From positions 1 through 64,000 of the forward strand of contig JADKCC010000002.1 of the NCBI GenBank assembly GCA_016714785.1: DNA of 64,000 nt. Direction: 5' to 3'. Positions 1 to 8,456 of this stretch are shown here, one piece after another. The notes below the pieces were generated by a model that worked only from the letters and a program-made list of their open reading frames with translations, was not told the DNA's origin and ran no database searches. The DNA is from Saprospiraceae bacterium. Its GTDB lineage: Bacteria > Bacteroidota > Bacteroidia > Chitinophagales > Saprospiraceae. The translations under genes and the position numbers were made by a program. The stretch's first letter is position 1. Each line of letters begins with the position of its first letter.

Positions 1-1619
1 ATACCTCAATCCCTTTAACTGCTTCTGTATCTCCACTTCCAAAACCCTGGATTCCCCAAACATCTCATCCAAATTGGCCCGAAAACCTGCCATCTTGGCT
101 TCAAACTCCTCGGCCGTAATATCCACATATTCGATCTTCACATCGAAATATTGTCCCGCACTGAAGCTGTAGTTTTTCTCTCGGATATCATCATAACACA
201 CCACTACACTAAAATCTTCCATAGCCTGTGTGCATTGAAGGTATGTATGATACGATCTTCTTCTTCAGGTCGTAGTAAGGTCTTTTGGTTTTTGCCATCT
301 TTTACTGTGATACCGAGTTTGGATGCATCCATGAGTACGATATCGCCCTTGGTATTGGCCCTATCCATAAACAGGATAGACACATTTGTACCCGTAGTAG
401 CAAAAATGTTGCTCGGCATACTCACCACACCACGCAGCATCTTTTCTTCTACCATACGCTCTCTGATCTTGCGCTCTATACCACTCTGCGCCGTGATAAA
501 TCCCGTAGGCACTACTACAGCAGCACGACCTTTGGCCGTCATCAGGTACATGATGTGCTGTATAAACATCGGATAAATGGCCATACCATCAGGTTTTGCC
601 TTGGGTACATTGGGCGTTCCTGCAAAAAACCGTTCGTGGTTTTCTTTGCTTTTCAGATCTTCCACATAATCACTAAAGTCGAGCTTAAAGGGCGGATTAG
701 ACACAATAAAGTCAAACTTTTTGAGTTTGCCATCTCTATCCCGATGGTACGGATCGAGCAGCGTATTGCCCTTGATCACATTGGGTATAGAGTGGACCAG
801 ATTATTGAGTATGAGATTGAGCCGCAGCAGATTGGACGATTTTTGAGAGATATCCTGACTGTAGATCGTACATTTGTCTTCACCGATGGCATGAGCCAGA
901 TTCATCAACAAGGTACCCGATCCACCAGATGGGTCATAACATGTGACATTGTGCACAGATTCCGTGACCAGACAAGCCGCCATGATCTTGGCCACCGCAT
1001 GTGGCGTGAAATATTCTGCATACTTGCCACCACTATTGGTATTATAATCCTTGATCAGATACTCAAATATCGTCGCAAAAAAATCAAACTTCTCCTTAAA
1101 TATCTCTTCAAAACTAAAGTTGACCAGTTTATTGATGATGGCCCGGCAGAATTCATCCCTTTTGTCCGTCACATACTTACTGATGTTTTCGAAAAGCATG
1201 ATCTTCTCACCACCATCCGTCTTCACAGAGAAAATATCATTATTGACCCTGGCAATATCTAGCAATGTATGGTCAAACAACTCCGCAAACCGTGCCTGAT
1301 TCTGATTCTCAAACAGATAGGAAATATAATGTTCAGGCTGCAATCGAGCCGTACTTTCGCTCAGTTGCATGAGTATCATCTCATAATCAGATGGTCCATA
1401 AGCTTTGAGTGCTATCTCCCATTGATCAGCATGAGCTATGTTTTTGTCTATCTGCTTCACCTCATAAGCAAACTTATCATTGAGAAATTTGTACAAAAAC
1501 ACCTGCGTGATGATCTTAAACTCATTCCCATCATTGCCAAGACCATAATTGGCACATACCGATTTGAGATCATCGATCAGGTTCTTGGTCTTTTTTTCAA
1601 AATCTATCGTTGGATTCAT
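1..1619 (-). CDS. hsdM: Type I restriction-modification DNA methyltransferase subunit HsdM (frameshifted, runs off left edge)
   Basis: This is the N6-adenine methyltransferase subunit of a type I restriction-modification system. The N-terminal helical HsdM_N region (about residues 1-150) is followed by the SAM-binding motif DPSGGSGTLL (near residue 230) and the catalytic motif SNPPF (near 310). The long frame stops at 204-206, but the family-typical C-terminus (AMEDFSVVV, NYSFSAGQYFD, EFEAKMAGFRANLDEMFGE) continues in another frame from about 228 to base 1. The frames join if one CA is removed from the short CA run at 227-232, so a dinucleotide indel is the likely cause. The start ATG at 1617-1619 gives the usual N-terminus. 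hsdR lies upstream on the same strand; hsdS is not present and may lie beyond the left edge. Identity is certain; whether the break is biological is not. Confidence 0.93.
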
Positions 1620-1635
1620 TTATTTGTTTATTTTT

Positions 1636-1834
1636 ACTCACCCCCGACCCCTCTCTTGAAAGAGAGGGGAGAGTGATTCGTTCTTTGATGTTTGGCTATT
1701 TTGCCATTGGTTAAAAAGTTAAAAAAATCAATTAAAAACTACAATTTTATGCACTATATCCAACATTCAAGTTCCAATGCCAGTCCCGAAGCATCACCCC
1801 TTCCATTTTAAGGGAAGGGGCTGGGGGATGGGTA
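1636..1834. repeat. Composite paired-hairpin repeat, unit 1 (L1-R1)
   Basis: This is the first full copy of a unit of about 200 bp. A left hairpin (1636-1687, arms CCCCTCTCTT / AAGAGAGGGG) is joined by a conserved AT-rich spacer (TTTGGCTATTTTGCCATT, then ATGCACTATAT) to a right hairpin (1777-1834, arms CCCCTTCC / GGAAGGGG, ending GGGGGATGGGTA). It begins 17 bp upstream of the hsdM start. The same architecture recurs at 1849-2058 and in altered form at 2587-2855. Confidence 0.85.
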
Positions 1835-1848
1835 AAATTACGTTTTTT

Positions 1849-2058
1849 ACTCACCCCTGCCTGACTCCGTATGAGCCCCCTCTCTTGAAAGAGAGGGGAG
1901 AGACTTTCGTTCTTTGGTATTTGGCTATTTTGCCATTGATTAAAATTTAAAAAATCAATTAAAAACTACAATTTTATGCACTATATTCAACATTCAAGTT
2001 CCAATGCCAGACCCGAAGCGTCACCCTTCCTTTGTAAGGGAAGCGCTGGGGATGGGTA
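1849..2058. repeat. Composite paired-hairpin repeat, unit 2 (L2-R2)
   Basis: This is the second copy of the unit: left hairpin at 1849-1915, carrying about 15 extra bases before the CCCCCTCTCTT arm, a spacer nearly identical to unit 1, and right hairpin at 2004-2058. The DUF559 reading frame ends inside the right hairpin, so its last dozen codons are encoded by repeat sequence. Confidence 0.85.
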
Positions 2059-2388
2059 ATAATGCCATCACCTTCTTTTCCACTTCATCCCATCTCAATA
2101 ATACTTCATCATTTGAAAACCTTAATACTTTATACCCCAAAGCTTTAATGTCATTTTCTCTTTCTTTATCGTACTCAATTTGCTCCTGATGAATACTTCC
2201 ATCAATCTCTATGATCAATTTAAATTCAAAGTTATGAAAATCAGCGATGTAATATAATTTGTTACCTAAAATTTCTTTATACTCTATAAGAAATTGTCTG
2301 TTAAATTTCAATCCAAATAATTTTCTACCTCGGGCTTTCTCCCAAAAAATTTTTCCTCGCGTAGGGTTTTTCGATGATCTCTTGCCAT
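2021..2388 (-). CDS. DUF559 endonuclease-like protein embedded in the hairpin repeats (frameshifted)
   Basis: This is a small protein of the DUF559 family, which has a restriction-endonuclease-like fold related to very-short-patch-repair nucleases. Recognisable parts are KIFWEKARGRKLFGLKFNRQ, then YIADFHNFEFKLIIEIDGSIH, and the end region KALGYKVLRFSNDEVL. The ATG at 2386-2388 starts MARDHRKTLREE, but the rest of the domain lies in another frame. Adding one base to the 5-base homopolymer at 2350-2354 joins the two into a protein of about 122 residues. The last residues (about PIPSASLTKEG) come from repeat R2, so the original C-terminus may have been replaced by repeat insertion. Repeats flank it on both sides. 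It may act on these repeats; that is inference only. Confidence 0.75.
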
Positions 2389-2423
2389 CTGAAATATATT
2401 TTATTTGTTGCTAATCATTTTAA

Positions 2424-2553
2424 ACTCCCCCGGCCTCTCTCATAAGCCTATTTTACAATTCTTTAAACTTTATCACAAAACTAAAGTATTAAACATAAAT
2501 GCCAGACCCGAAGCGTCACCCTTCCCTTGTAAGGGAAGGGCCGGGGATGGGTA
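2424..2553. repeat. Partial composite repeat (left-hairpin fragment plus R3)
   Basis: A degenerate left-hairpin fragment (2424-2445, CTCCCCCGGCCTCTCTC) lies immediately upstream of the DUF559 gene. It is followed by a complete right hairpin R3 (2499-2553) with perfect arms CCCTTCCCTT / AAGGGAAGGG and the terminal GGGGATGGGTA. Confidence 0.8.
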
Positions 2554-2586
2554 TAAACCACTGCTATTGGCTTAGTGTGTCTTTAT

Positions 2587-2855
2587 ACTCACCCCCGGCC
2601 CCTCTCTTGAAAGAGAGGGGAGAGTGATTCGTTCTTTGAATTTTGGCTTTTTGCCATGATTTGAAAGTTAAAAGAATCTATTTAAAAACAACAAATTTAT
2701 CTACAATATCCAATTTTCAAGGTCTAATGCCAAGTCCGTGCGTCACCCCTTCCATTTTAAGGATGACTGAATGTTGCTTGCAAAATTGTGATACGAAATC
2801 ACAATTTAATGAAGGAACCACAAACAAAGGCTTGTGGCTACTTAGGGAATGGGTA
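2587..2855. repeat. Composite repeat unit 3 (L3-R4), right hairpin interrupted
   Basis: The left hairpin L3 (2587-2638) is almost identical to L1. The spacer is diverged but alignable. The right hairpin R4 starts at 2727. Its loop is split after CCATTTTAAGG by about 75 bp that carry their own perfect hairpin (AAATTGTGAT at 2783-2792, ATCACAATTT at 2798-2807) and a second short one (CCACAA / TTGTGG near 2819-2838), before the repeat resumes at GGGAATGGGTA. Confidence 0.75.
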
Positions 2856-2883
2856 TAAAACAACATTCAAAATCATATCACAA

Positions 2884-2937
2884 ATGCCAAAGCCGTGCGT
2901 CACCCTTCCATATATAGGGAAGGGCTGGGGATGGGTA
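2884..2937. repeat. Solitary right hairpin R5
   Basis: This is a fifth copy of the right-hand hairpin (arms CCCTTCC / GGGAAGG, end GGGGATGGGTA) without a left partner. It sits about 40 bp past the end of hsdR. Confidence 0.8.
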
Positions 2938-2978
2938 AAAACTACTACAGCAAGCCTTGGCCGCTGATAAGCCAAAAC

Positions 2979-5900
2979 CTACGCCACTCTCCCATGAAAC
3001 TCATTCATATACTCCTTGACAATGATCTGATTAATAGCTTGCGACCTTGCGGCATCTAGTGGCAGCTCATGTTTGTTTTTGAGCTCACTAATTACCAGTC
3101 TTAATATCATCTTCTCTACAAAACTTTCGTTTTCGAGTATATGGGCATTCTGTCTGATTTGTTCATCTATTTCTTTTTTCAGGCTTTTCAGTGCCTCAAA
3201 AAGTTTGCTCTCTCGATCTGTTAGCGGATCTTTTTCCATCAGTCGCTTATGGATACGGGCATATTTGGCATCTTGATCATACTTGGCTTTGAGCAGTTGG
3301 TTTTTACGCTCGAGTTCCTTTGCTTCATCATACACGAGTTCGAGGGCTTTGATGTTTTCCTGCATTTCTTCGCTCGTGATTTCACTCAGATTTTTTTTCT
3401 TAAACATCCTTTCGAGCTCCTCTCTCAATGTTATAAAAACAGGATCTTTCGGATCAAAATTACCGCCTAATATTTCCCGTGTTTTTCCTTAAAGTATCTT
3501 TAAGTTTATCAGCGATGATCATCTCTTCTTCATTCACCTTACGGAAAGCAAAGAGTACATCTTCCAGTGCAATACGAAGCATATTGGTAGCATCTAAATC
3601 ATTTTCGAGCGAATCTTTAGCATTGATGAGTGCCAGTCTATTGTTGGCTTCTCGAGCAAGTACAGTCAGCATCCGGAAATCCAGCTTTTCCAGCATATCA
3701 TAGTGTCCATGGGACCGAATCAAGTTATAAAGTTCCTTGGCATTATTGAGCGCTTTGGTCAGTTCCAACATCTTTTTTCGATCATTGATCTGGGATACCT
3801 GTTGGGAAAATCCTTCAGCATTAGTAGTGTCATATTGAAAAAGTACATCTTGAATATGTTGTATATCCTGATCTATTTCTTCCTTGGTTTTGAACAATTG
3901 GGAATAATGTTCTGCTTCACTGCCGAGTTCACGCTGCAATTCGTCAAAATAATCTCTATTTGTCTTGTCAAATTCACTTTGAATGTCCGCAAAATCTACT
4001 ACATATCCAAATCTAAAATCCTTGTAAGATCGATTGACTCTAGTTAATGCCTGCAAGAGATTGTGTGCCTTGATCACGCGTGTCACATATAGCTTTTTAA
4101 GCCTTGGCGCATCAAAACCTGTGAGCAACATATTGTACACAAAAAGCAAATCTATTTTCCCGAATTTAAAATCTTCTATCAAATCTTCACGTTCTAGCTT
4201 TGATCCTGCATCATGGAGTATAAGTGCTGATGTAGTCACCTTATTTTCAGCTGCCTTTTTAGTACTGTATGGTAATAAAGGATCGGCAGCCAGATTTGAT
4301 ACTTCATCATGCTCAGCAGTAAGAGCATATCTATGATCAAATACTTCTTTCAGCTTTTCAGCCTGCTCTGATGAATCACAAATCACCATAGCACCTACAC
4401 TCGGATCACCAGTCGTCATTCTGAATTTTTCAAAATCACTTACAATGTATTCCAGCATCGGCTCCACAAACTTCACATCTGCATATACTTCTTTACGATT
4501 GCTTTTACCTTTGATGACATCAATTTCTTCAAGTATCTTTTTGAGTTTGAAATGATAACTCGTTTCTATTTCTTCCCGGATCAATCGCAAAGTGTATCCA
4601 TCCGCAATAGATGCATTGTAATAATACTTGTGTATGTAATCACCAAACAAAGCCCTGGAATTGTATTCGTCACCGAGCAATGGCGTACCTGTCAACCCAA
4701 TCTTAATGGCGTTTATATCAGACTCTTTGAGATTGGCTAGGAAGCTACCTTTAGGATTGTAGCTGCGATGTACTTCGTCCAGGAAATATATACGTTGCAC
4801 ATGTATATTGTAATCCTTTTTGGAAGCCACATCAGGATCATTCTCAAATTTATGAATATTAACTACCGTGATCTCAGGTTTGCCTGAACTGTTATGTATC
4901 ACCGTGGTCATTTTCAGATCTTTGACAAATGCCTCTCTGGACTGAATCTTATGAACGACCAATCCACGACTGTTAAATTCTTTTGATGCCTGTACCAACA
5001 AATCCAAACGATCTACGATAAAATAAAATTTAGGTACAATGCCTTTATTCCGAAAATAATGGGTGAGATATTTGACATTATAATAAGCCAATGCTGTTTT
5101 GCCACTTCCTTGTGTATGCCAGATGATGCCATTTTTCACTCCTTCATTCAGCTTATTTTCTATGGCTTTGGTAGCGAATAGTTGTGGATAACGCATGATA
5201 TGTTTTTCCAGTCCGTTTTCTCCCTTTACATAAGCAAGACCATATCTTAGGATAAATGATATACGCTCCATCTGAAACAATGAATTGAATATCTTATGGG
5301 TAGGGCTTTCAGGATTTTTATTGGTGATAAACTCAGGAGAATATTTGATACCAATGAGATTATTATCAGCGAGAATATCATTTTCAGTTTCGTCAGAGAT
5401 ATCTTTCAATATGGAAGATAAATCAAAATGTGTTTCTTCCCTGAAAAAATTAAACTTCACTTTACCATAAGCAGTAGTAGCATAAAATGCACCTTGCATT
5501 GGTTGTAAACCTTCATCATCATAAGGCATATTATTAGAAAACACCATCATCTGAGTAAGATTGACAAACTTTCTAAACTTCTTATTTCGAAATCTAGACT
5601 CCATCCTTTTGTATTCTGCTTGAATACCATCAAGATTATTGGGCTTTTTGACTTCTATAAATACCAAAGGCAATCCATTGATCAGTATGGTGATATCAGG
5701 CCGAAATTCTTCATCACCATTGATACAAGGCAATTCAGTAACGACCTGTAATTTATTTTTACTGAAATCATCAAAATCAATGATTTTTGGTCCCATTTCT
5801 GATGTAAGCATCTCATAAAAACTTTTGCCCAAATCTTCATTGTCCAGCGTCAGTGTGAGTTTATCATACAGTAATTTAATCTCTCCAGTTTCCATTTCCG

Positions 5901-6054
5901 GATTTAGAGATTGCATACTTTCGTAGAATATGGATGTAAAAATATTGTTTTCAGTATCCCATATAGCTTCCGTTAATGACAAATAATCAAAACCCAACTT
6001 GCATAAGTGCAAGATTGCAGGGAGTTTTACTCTAGAGTCTTCATTGAAGATCAT
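2979..6054 (-). CDS. hsdR: Type I restriction endonuclease subunit HsdR (frameshifted)
   Basis: This is the ATP-dependent translocase and nuclease subunit of the type I system. In order it shows a PD-(D/E)xK nuclease core (RPDITILINGLPLVFIEVKK), Walker A HTQGSGKT, a DEAD-type box FLDEVHRS, motif III GLTGTPL, and the helicase motifs LLTGFDAP and QALTRVNR. The long frame ends at 3460, but the expected C-terminal helical domain (REILGGNFDPKDPVF, then REELERMFKKKNLSEI, to EYMNEFHGRVA) follows in another frame down to 2979. Removing one base from the 5-base run at 3482-3486 joins them into about 1024 residues, normal for the family. The frame is open to 6126, but homologues start MxFNEDSRVK, which favours the ATG at 6052-6054. 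A TATATTTG element lies upstream at 6137-6144. Confidence 0.93.
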
Positions 6055-6136
6055 GTGGTGATTGTATTTATTTAAGATTCCCGTTGTTATAAAATGAATT
6101 TTAGTTCTTTTTTGCACCCATCTCATTTTACGATGG

Positions 6137-6144
6137 CAAATATA
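6137..6144 (-). promoter_or_regulatory. Candidate -7 element for hsdR
   Basis: TATATTTG on the minus strand matches the Bacteroidota -7 consensus TAnnTTTG. Transcription would start near 6130, just inside the most upstream possible hsdR start, which supports the downstream ATG at 6054. No clear -33 TTG is seen. Confidence 0.5.
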
Positions 6145-6219
6145 ATGAAAGTTCTGTATTTTTTGAATATTCCTTAAAAAAGGGGTAATCTTAACGGAAA
6201 TGTAAAAATTTTCTCTCGT

Positions 6220-6548
6220 AACATCCTTTGCTTGCTTTGCAACATCCTTTGCTTGCTTTGCAACATCGTTCGCTTGCTTTGCAACATTGTTTGATTGCTT
6301 TGCAATATCCTTTGCTTGCTTTGCAACATCCTTTGCTTGCTTTGCAACATCCTTTGATTGCTTTGCAACATCGTTTGATTGCTTTGCAACATCGTTTGCT
6401 TGCTTTGCAATATCGTTTGCTTGCTTTGCAATATCGTTTGCTTGCTTTGCAACATCGATCGTTTGCTTTGCAACATCGATCGTTTGCTTTGCAGCATCCT
6501 TTGTTTGCTTTGCAACATCGATCGTTTGCTTTGCAATATCGTTTCCAA
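6220..6548. repeat. 21-bp minisatellite, 15 exact-length units
   Basis: There are fifteen consecutive units of exactly 21 bp (6220-6534) with the pattern CAAYATCSWTYGNTTGCTTTG, and a degenerate half unit to about 6548. The units differ by scattered substitutions but never in length. All six frames through the array are free of stops. On the minus strand they read as heptads MLQSKQR, DVAKQAN or CCKASKR. No ATG with a plausible ribosome site precedes the array in any frame (minus-strand frames begin with TTG or non-start codons), so coding is unproven. It lies just upstream of the hsdR promoter. Confidence 0.85.
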
Positions 6549-6943
6549 TTGTTCCAATTTTTATATTTAGTTACCGTAGTTTAGATGTATTTTTATAGAT
6601 AATTATGGCATAAAGATTTAAAAAAAAATTGCAAAATCTTCATTTTTTTAAGGGAAATAATCTAAATTTGCAAATAGCTTTTAAGTTCTGATTACTAAAT
6701 AGAAAAGTGTCTAATCATTTAACAAAACTGCTCATTTTCAATCAAATTTAAATAAAGTTGTCCCGACCTTGTCTCGACCGTCTCTCGACGCTGTCTCGAC
6801 CTTGACCCGACGACACTACACTAACACTCCATAGACGCATCCACAATACGCCAATGTCCCTATTACCTTACTTTGTAATAAGCTAATCAATCTTTGTGAT
6901 AAGTAAGTTATAAAAAGCAACTCAAAATTATGTAATCATCACC
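6549..6943. other. Gene-free spacer between minisatellite and rhomboid gene
   Basis: No convincing coding frame is seen. The stretch is AT-rich except for a GC-richer tandem of about five 10-12-bp units (6758-6812, core TGTCTCGACC). Minus-strand TAAATTTG at 6743-6750 could be a -7 element directed toward the minisatellite; plus-strand TAAATTTG at 6663-6670 leads to no rightward gene. Confidence 0.6.
6758..6812. repeat. Short 11-bp imperfect tandem repeat
   Basis: Five adjacent units are seen: TTGTCCCGACC, TTGTCTCGACC, GTCTCTCGACGC, TGTCTCGACC and TTGACCCGACG. The block is clearly more GC-rich than the surrounding intergenic DNA. Its function is unknown. Confidence 0.7.
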
Positions 6944-7498
6944 CTATCTCCTCGCCCCTTTAAACCCAAAGATACTACCGCATATACCACCAATGATGTG
7001 CGCTGACTCAGCCACTTGATTGACTTCTACGCTTTGCAAAAACTCCTTGCCTATAAACAGGATGGCGACCAATATAAATGTGATGGGAATCTGTCCTGCA
7101 GATACATTGGTAAATGATACCAAAAGGATGAGCATAAACACAATCCCACTTGCACCCATAAGACCTGTGTCAAAGAAGAAAACATTGATCAGACCTGTGA
7201 TGAGCGCAGTAATGAGTATCATATATAGTAATTTGGATGATCCATATTTTTCTTCTATGATGGGGCCGAGTAGTAGTATAAAAGTCAGATTTCCCAGCAA
7301 ATGCTCCAAACTAGCATGGCCCATACTATGCGTCACTAGACTAAGCAATGACAATGGGTTGGTCCAATTCATAGATGGATATACAGTAAACAAAGGCATC
7401 AAACTACCCATCAAAAACCTATCTGCCACAAATACACCCGTACATATCAGCGCAAAAGTGAGCACTACAGGAGCATTCCATTTTATTTTTAGAGCCAT
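6944..7498 (-). CDS. Rhomboid family intramembrane serine protease
   Basis: This is a small membrane protein of the rhomboid family, which cleaves transmembrane substrates inside the lipid bilayer. About six hydrophobic segments are visible. The catalytic serine lies in LMGASGIVFML (the GxSG motif), the catalytic histidine in ESAHIIGGICG, and the family-typical HLLGN sits in the segment before. The frame is open to 7567, but the ATG at 7496-7498 (MALKIKWNAPVV) places the first membrane segment close to the N-terminus as expected, giving 184 residues. It stands alone, with a gap of about 150 bp to upp on the same strand. Its substrate cannot be predicted. Confidence 0.85.
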   Translation of the reverse strand: MALKIKWNAPVVLTFALICTGVFVADRFLMGSLMPLFTVYPSMNWTNPLSLLSLVTHSMGHASLEHLLGNLTFILLLGPIIEEKYGSSKLLYMILITALITGLINVFFFDTGLMGASGIVFMLILLVSFTNVSAGQIPITFILVAILFIGKEFLQSVEVNQVAESAHIIGGICGSIFGFKGARR

Positions 7499-7647
7499 AT
7501 TCTTTAAATTATAAATTAAATACCATAAAAAAGAGATTGTATATAAAGTCAGATAATTTATTGGCAAGTCTTTTTAAAGGGTTTCAAAAGTCCTTGAAGT
7601 TAAACAATAAGGAATGATTTAGGATAGGTAAATTCAGAGCAAATAAA

Positions 7648-8298
7648 TTATTCCTGCAATTTTTTACCATAAGCCAGATCTCCTGCATCACCCAATCCAG
7701 GCACAATGTATGATTTTGCGGTAAGCTCATCGTCTTCAGCAGCCATCCATAAGTGTGCTTTGGGAAATAACCGGCGCATCTGTTTTACACCATAAGATGA
7801 AGCTATGATGGAGACGATATGCAACTGATCATAATTGCCATACTCCTCGAGTGATTCTATGGTTTTTTGAATAGATGCACCAGTAGCTAGCATAGGATCG
7901 GATATGATCAATGTTGCTCCTGTCAAATCAGGGCAAGTGATGTATTCCAAATTGATCTCAAATGTGCCATCTTTATGATTTTTGCGGTAAGCGGCTACAA
8001 AAGCATTGCCAGCTTCGTCAAAATAGTCCAATAACCCTTGGTGTAAAGGAAGACCTGCTCTTAGGATGGTACACAATACAATTTTGGTATCCGAAAGTGG
8101 CGATATGGCTATGCCCAAAGGCGTTTCGGTCTCTACTGCTTTGTAGGGTAATAACTTACTAATCTCATAAGCAAAAATATTGCCCAATCTTTCCATGTTT
8201 TTACGGAATACGAGTCTGTTGTTTTGTACATTGACATCTCGAAGTTGCGCAAGGTAATGATTGGCTAGTGAATTTTGGGAAGAAAGGTTGTGAATCAT
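7648..8298 (-). CDS. upp: Uracil phosphoribosyltransferase
   Basis: It converts uracil and PRPP to UMP in pyrimidine salvage, in the cytoplasm. The PRPP-binding loop appears as IISDPMLATGAS. The uracil-binding C-terminal signature is YIVPGLGDAGDLAYG. The ILRAGLPL segment is also family-typical. At 216 residues it has normal length. The gene is monocistronic as far as the sequence shows; a CATCTTTG near-match to the -7 consensus lies upstream on the minus strand (8340-8347), too weak to call. Confidence 0.95.
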   Translation of the reverse strand: MIHNLSSQNSLANHYLAQLRDVNVQNNRLVFRKNMERLGNIFAYEISKLLPYKAVETETPLGIAISPLSDTKIVLCTILRAGLPLHQGLLDYFDEAGNAFVAAYRKNHKDGTFEINLEYITCPDLTGATLIISDPMLATGASIQKTIESLEEYGNYDQLHIVSIIASSYGVKQMRRLFPKAHLWMAAEDDELTAKSYIVPGLGDAGDLAYGKKLQE

Positions 8299-8456
8299 AT
8301 ACTTGATGATAAAATTTTTACGTTAATGCTGTGTGCTCACAAAGATGAAACATTATTGACAAAAAACCATTAAATATTCGTTAAATTTAAAAATCTAAAG
8401 CAGCGAAATACACTTTGTATCCATTATAAACTATAATCAACAGTCAATCTATTACC

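Noticed and set aside
285..1262. Long plus-strand reading frame of 325 codons opposite hsdM
   Set aside because: It lies wholly antisense to a clear methyltransferase gene and has no recognisable domain; an antisense shadow.
6220..6548. CRISPR-like array
   Set aside because: Units are contiguous 21-mers without spacers, and no cas genes are nearby; it is a minisatellite.
6228..6598. Plus-strand reading frames through the minisatellite
   Set aside because: All six frames are open because of the repeat; no start context or homology supports a plus-strand protein.
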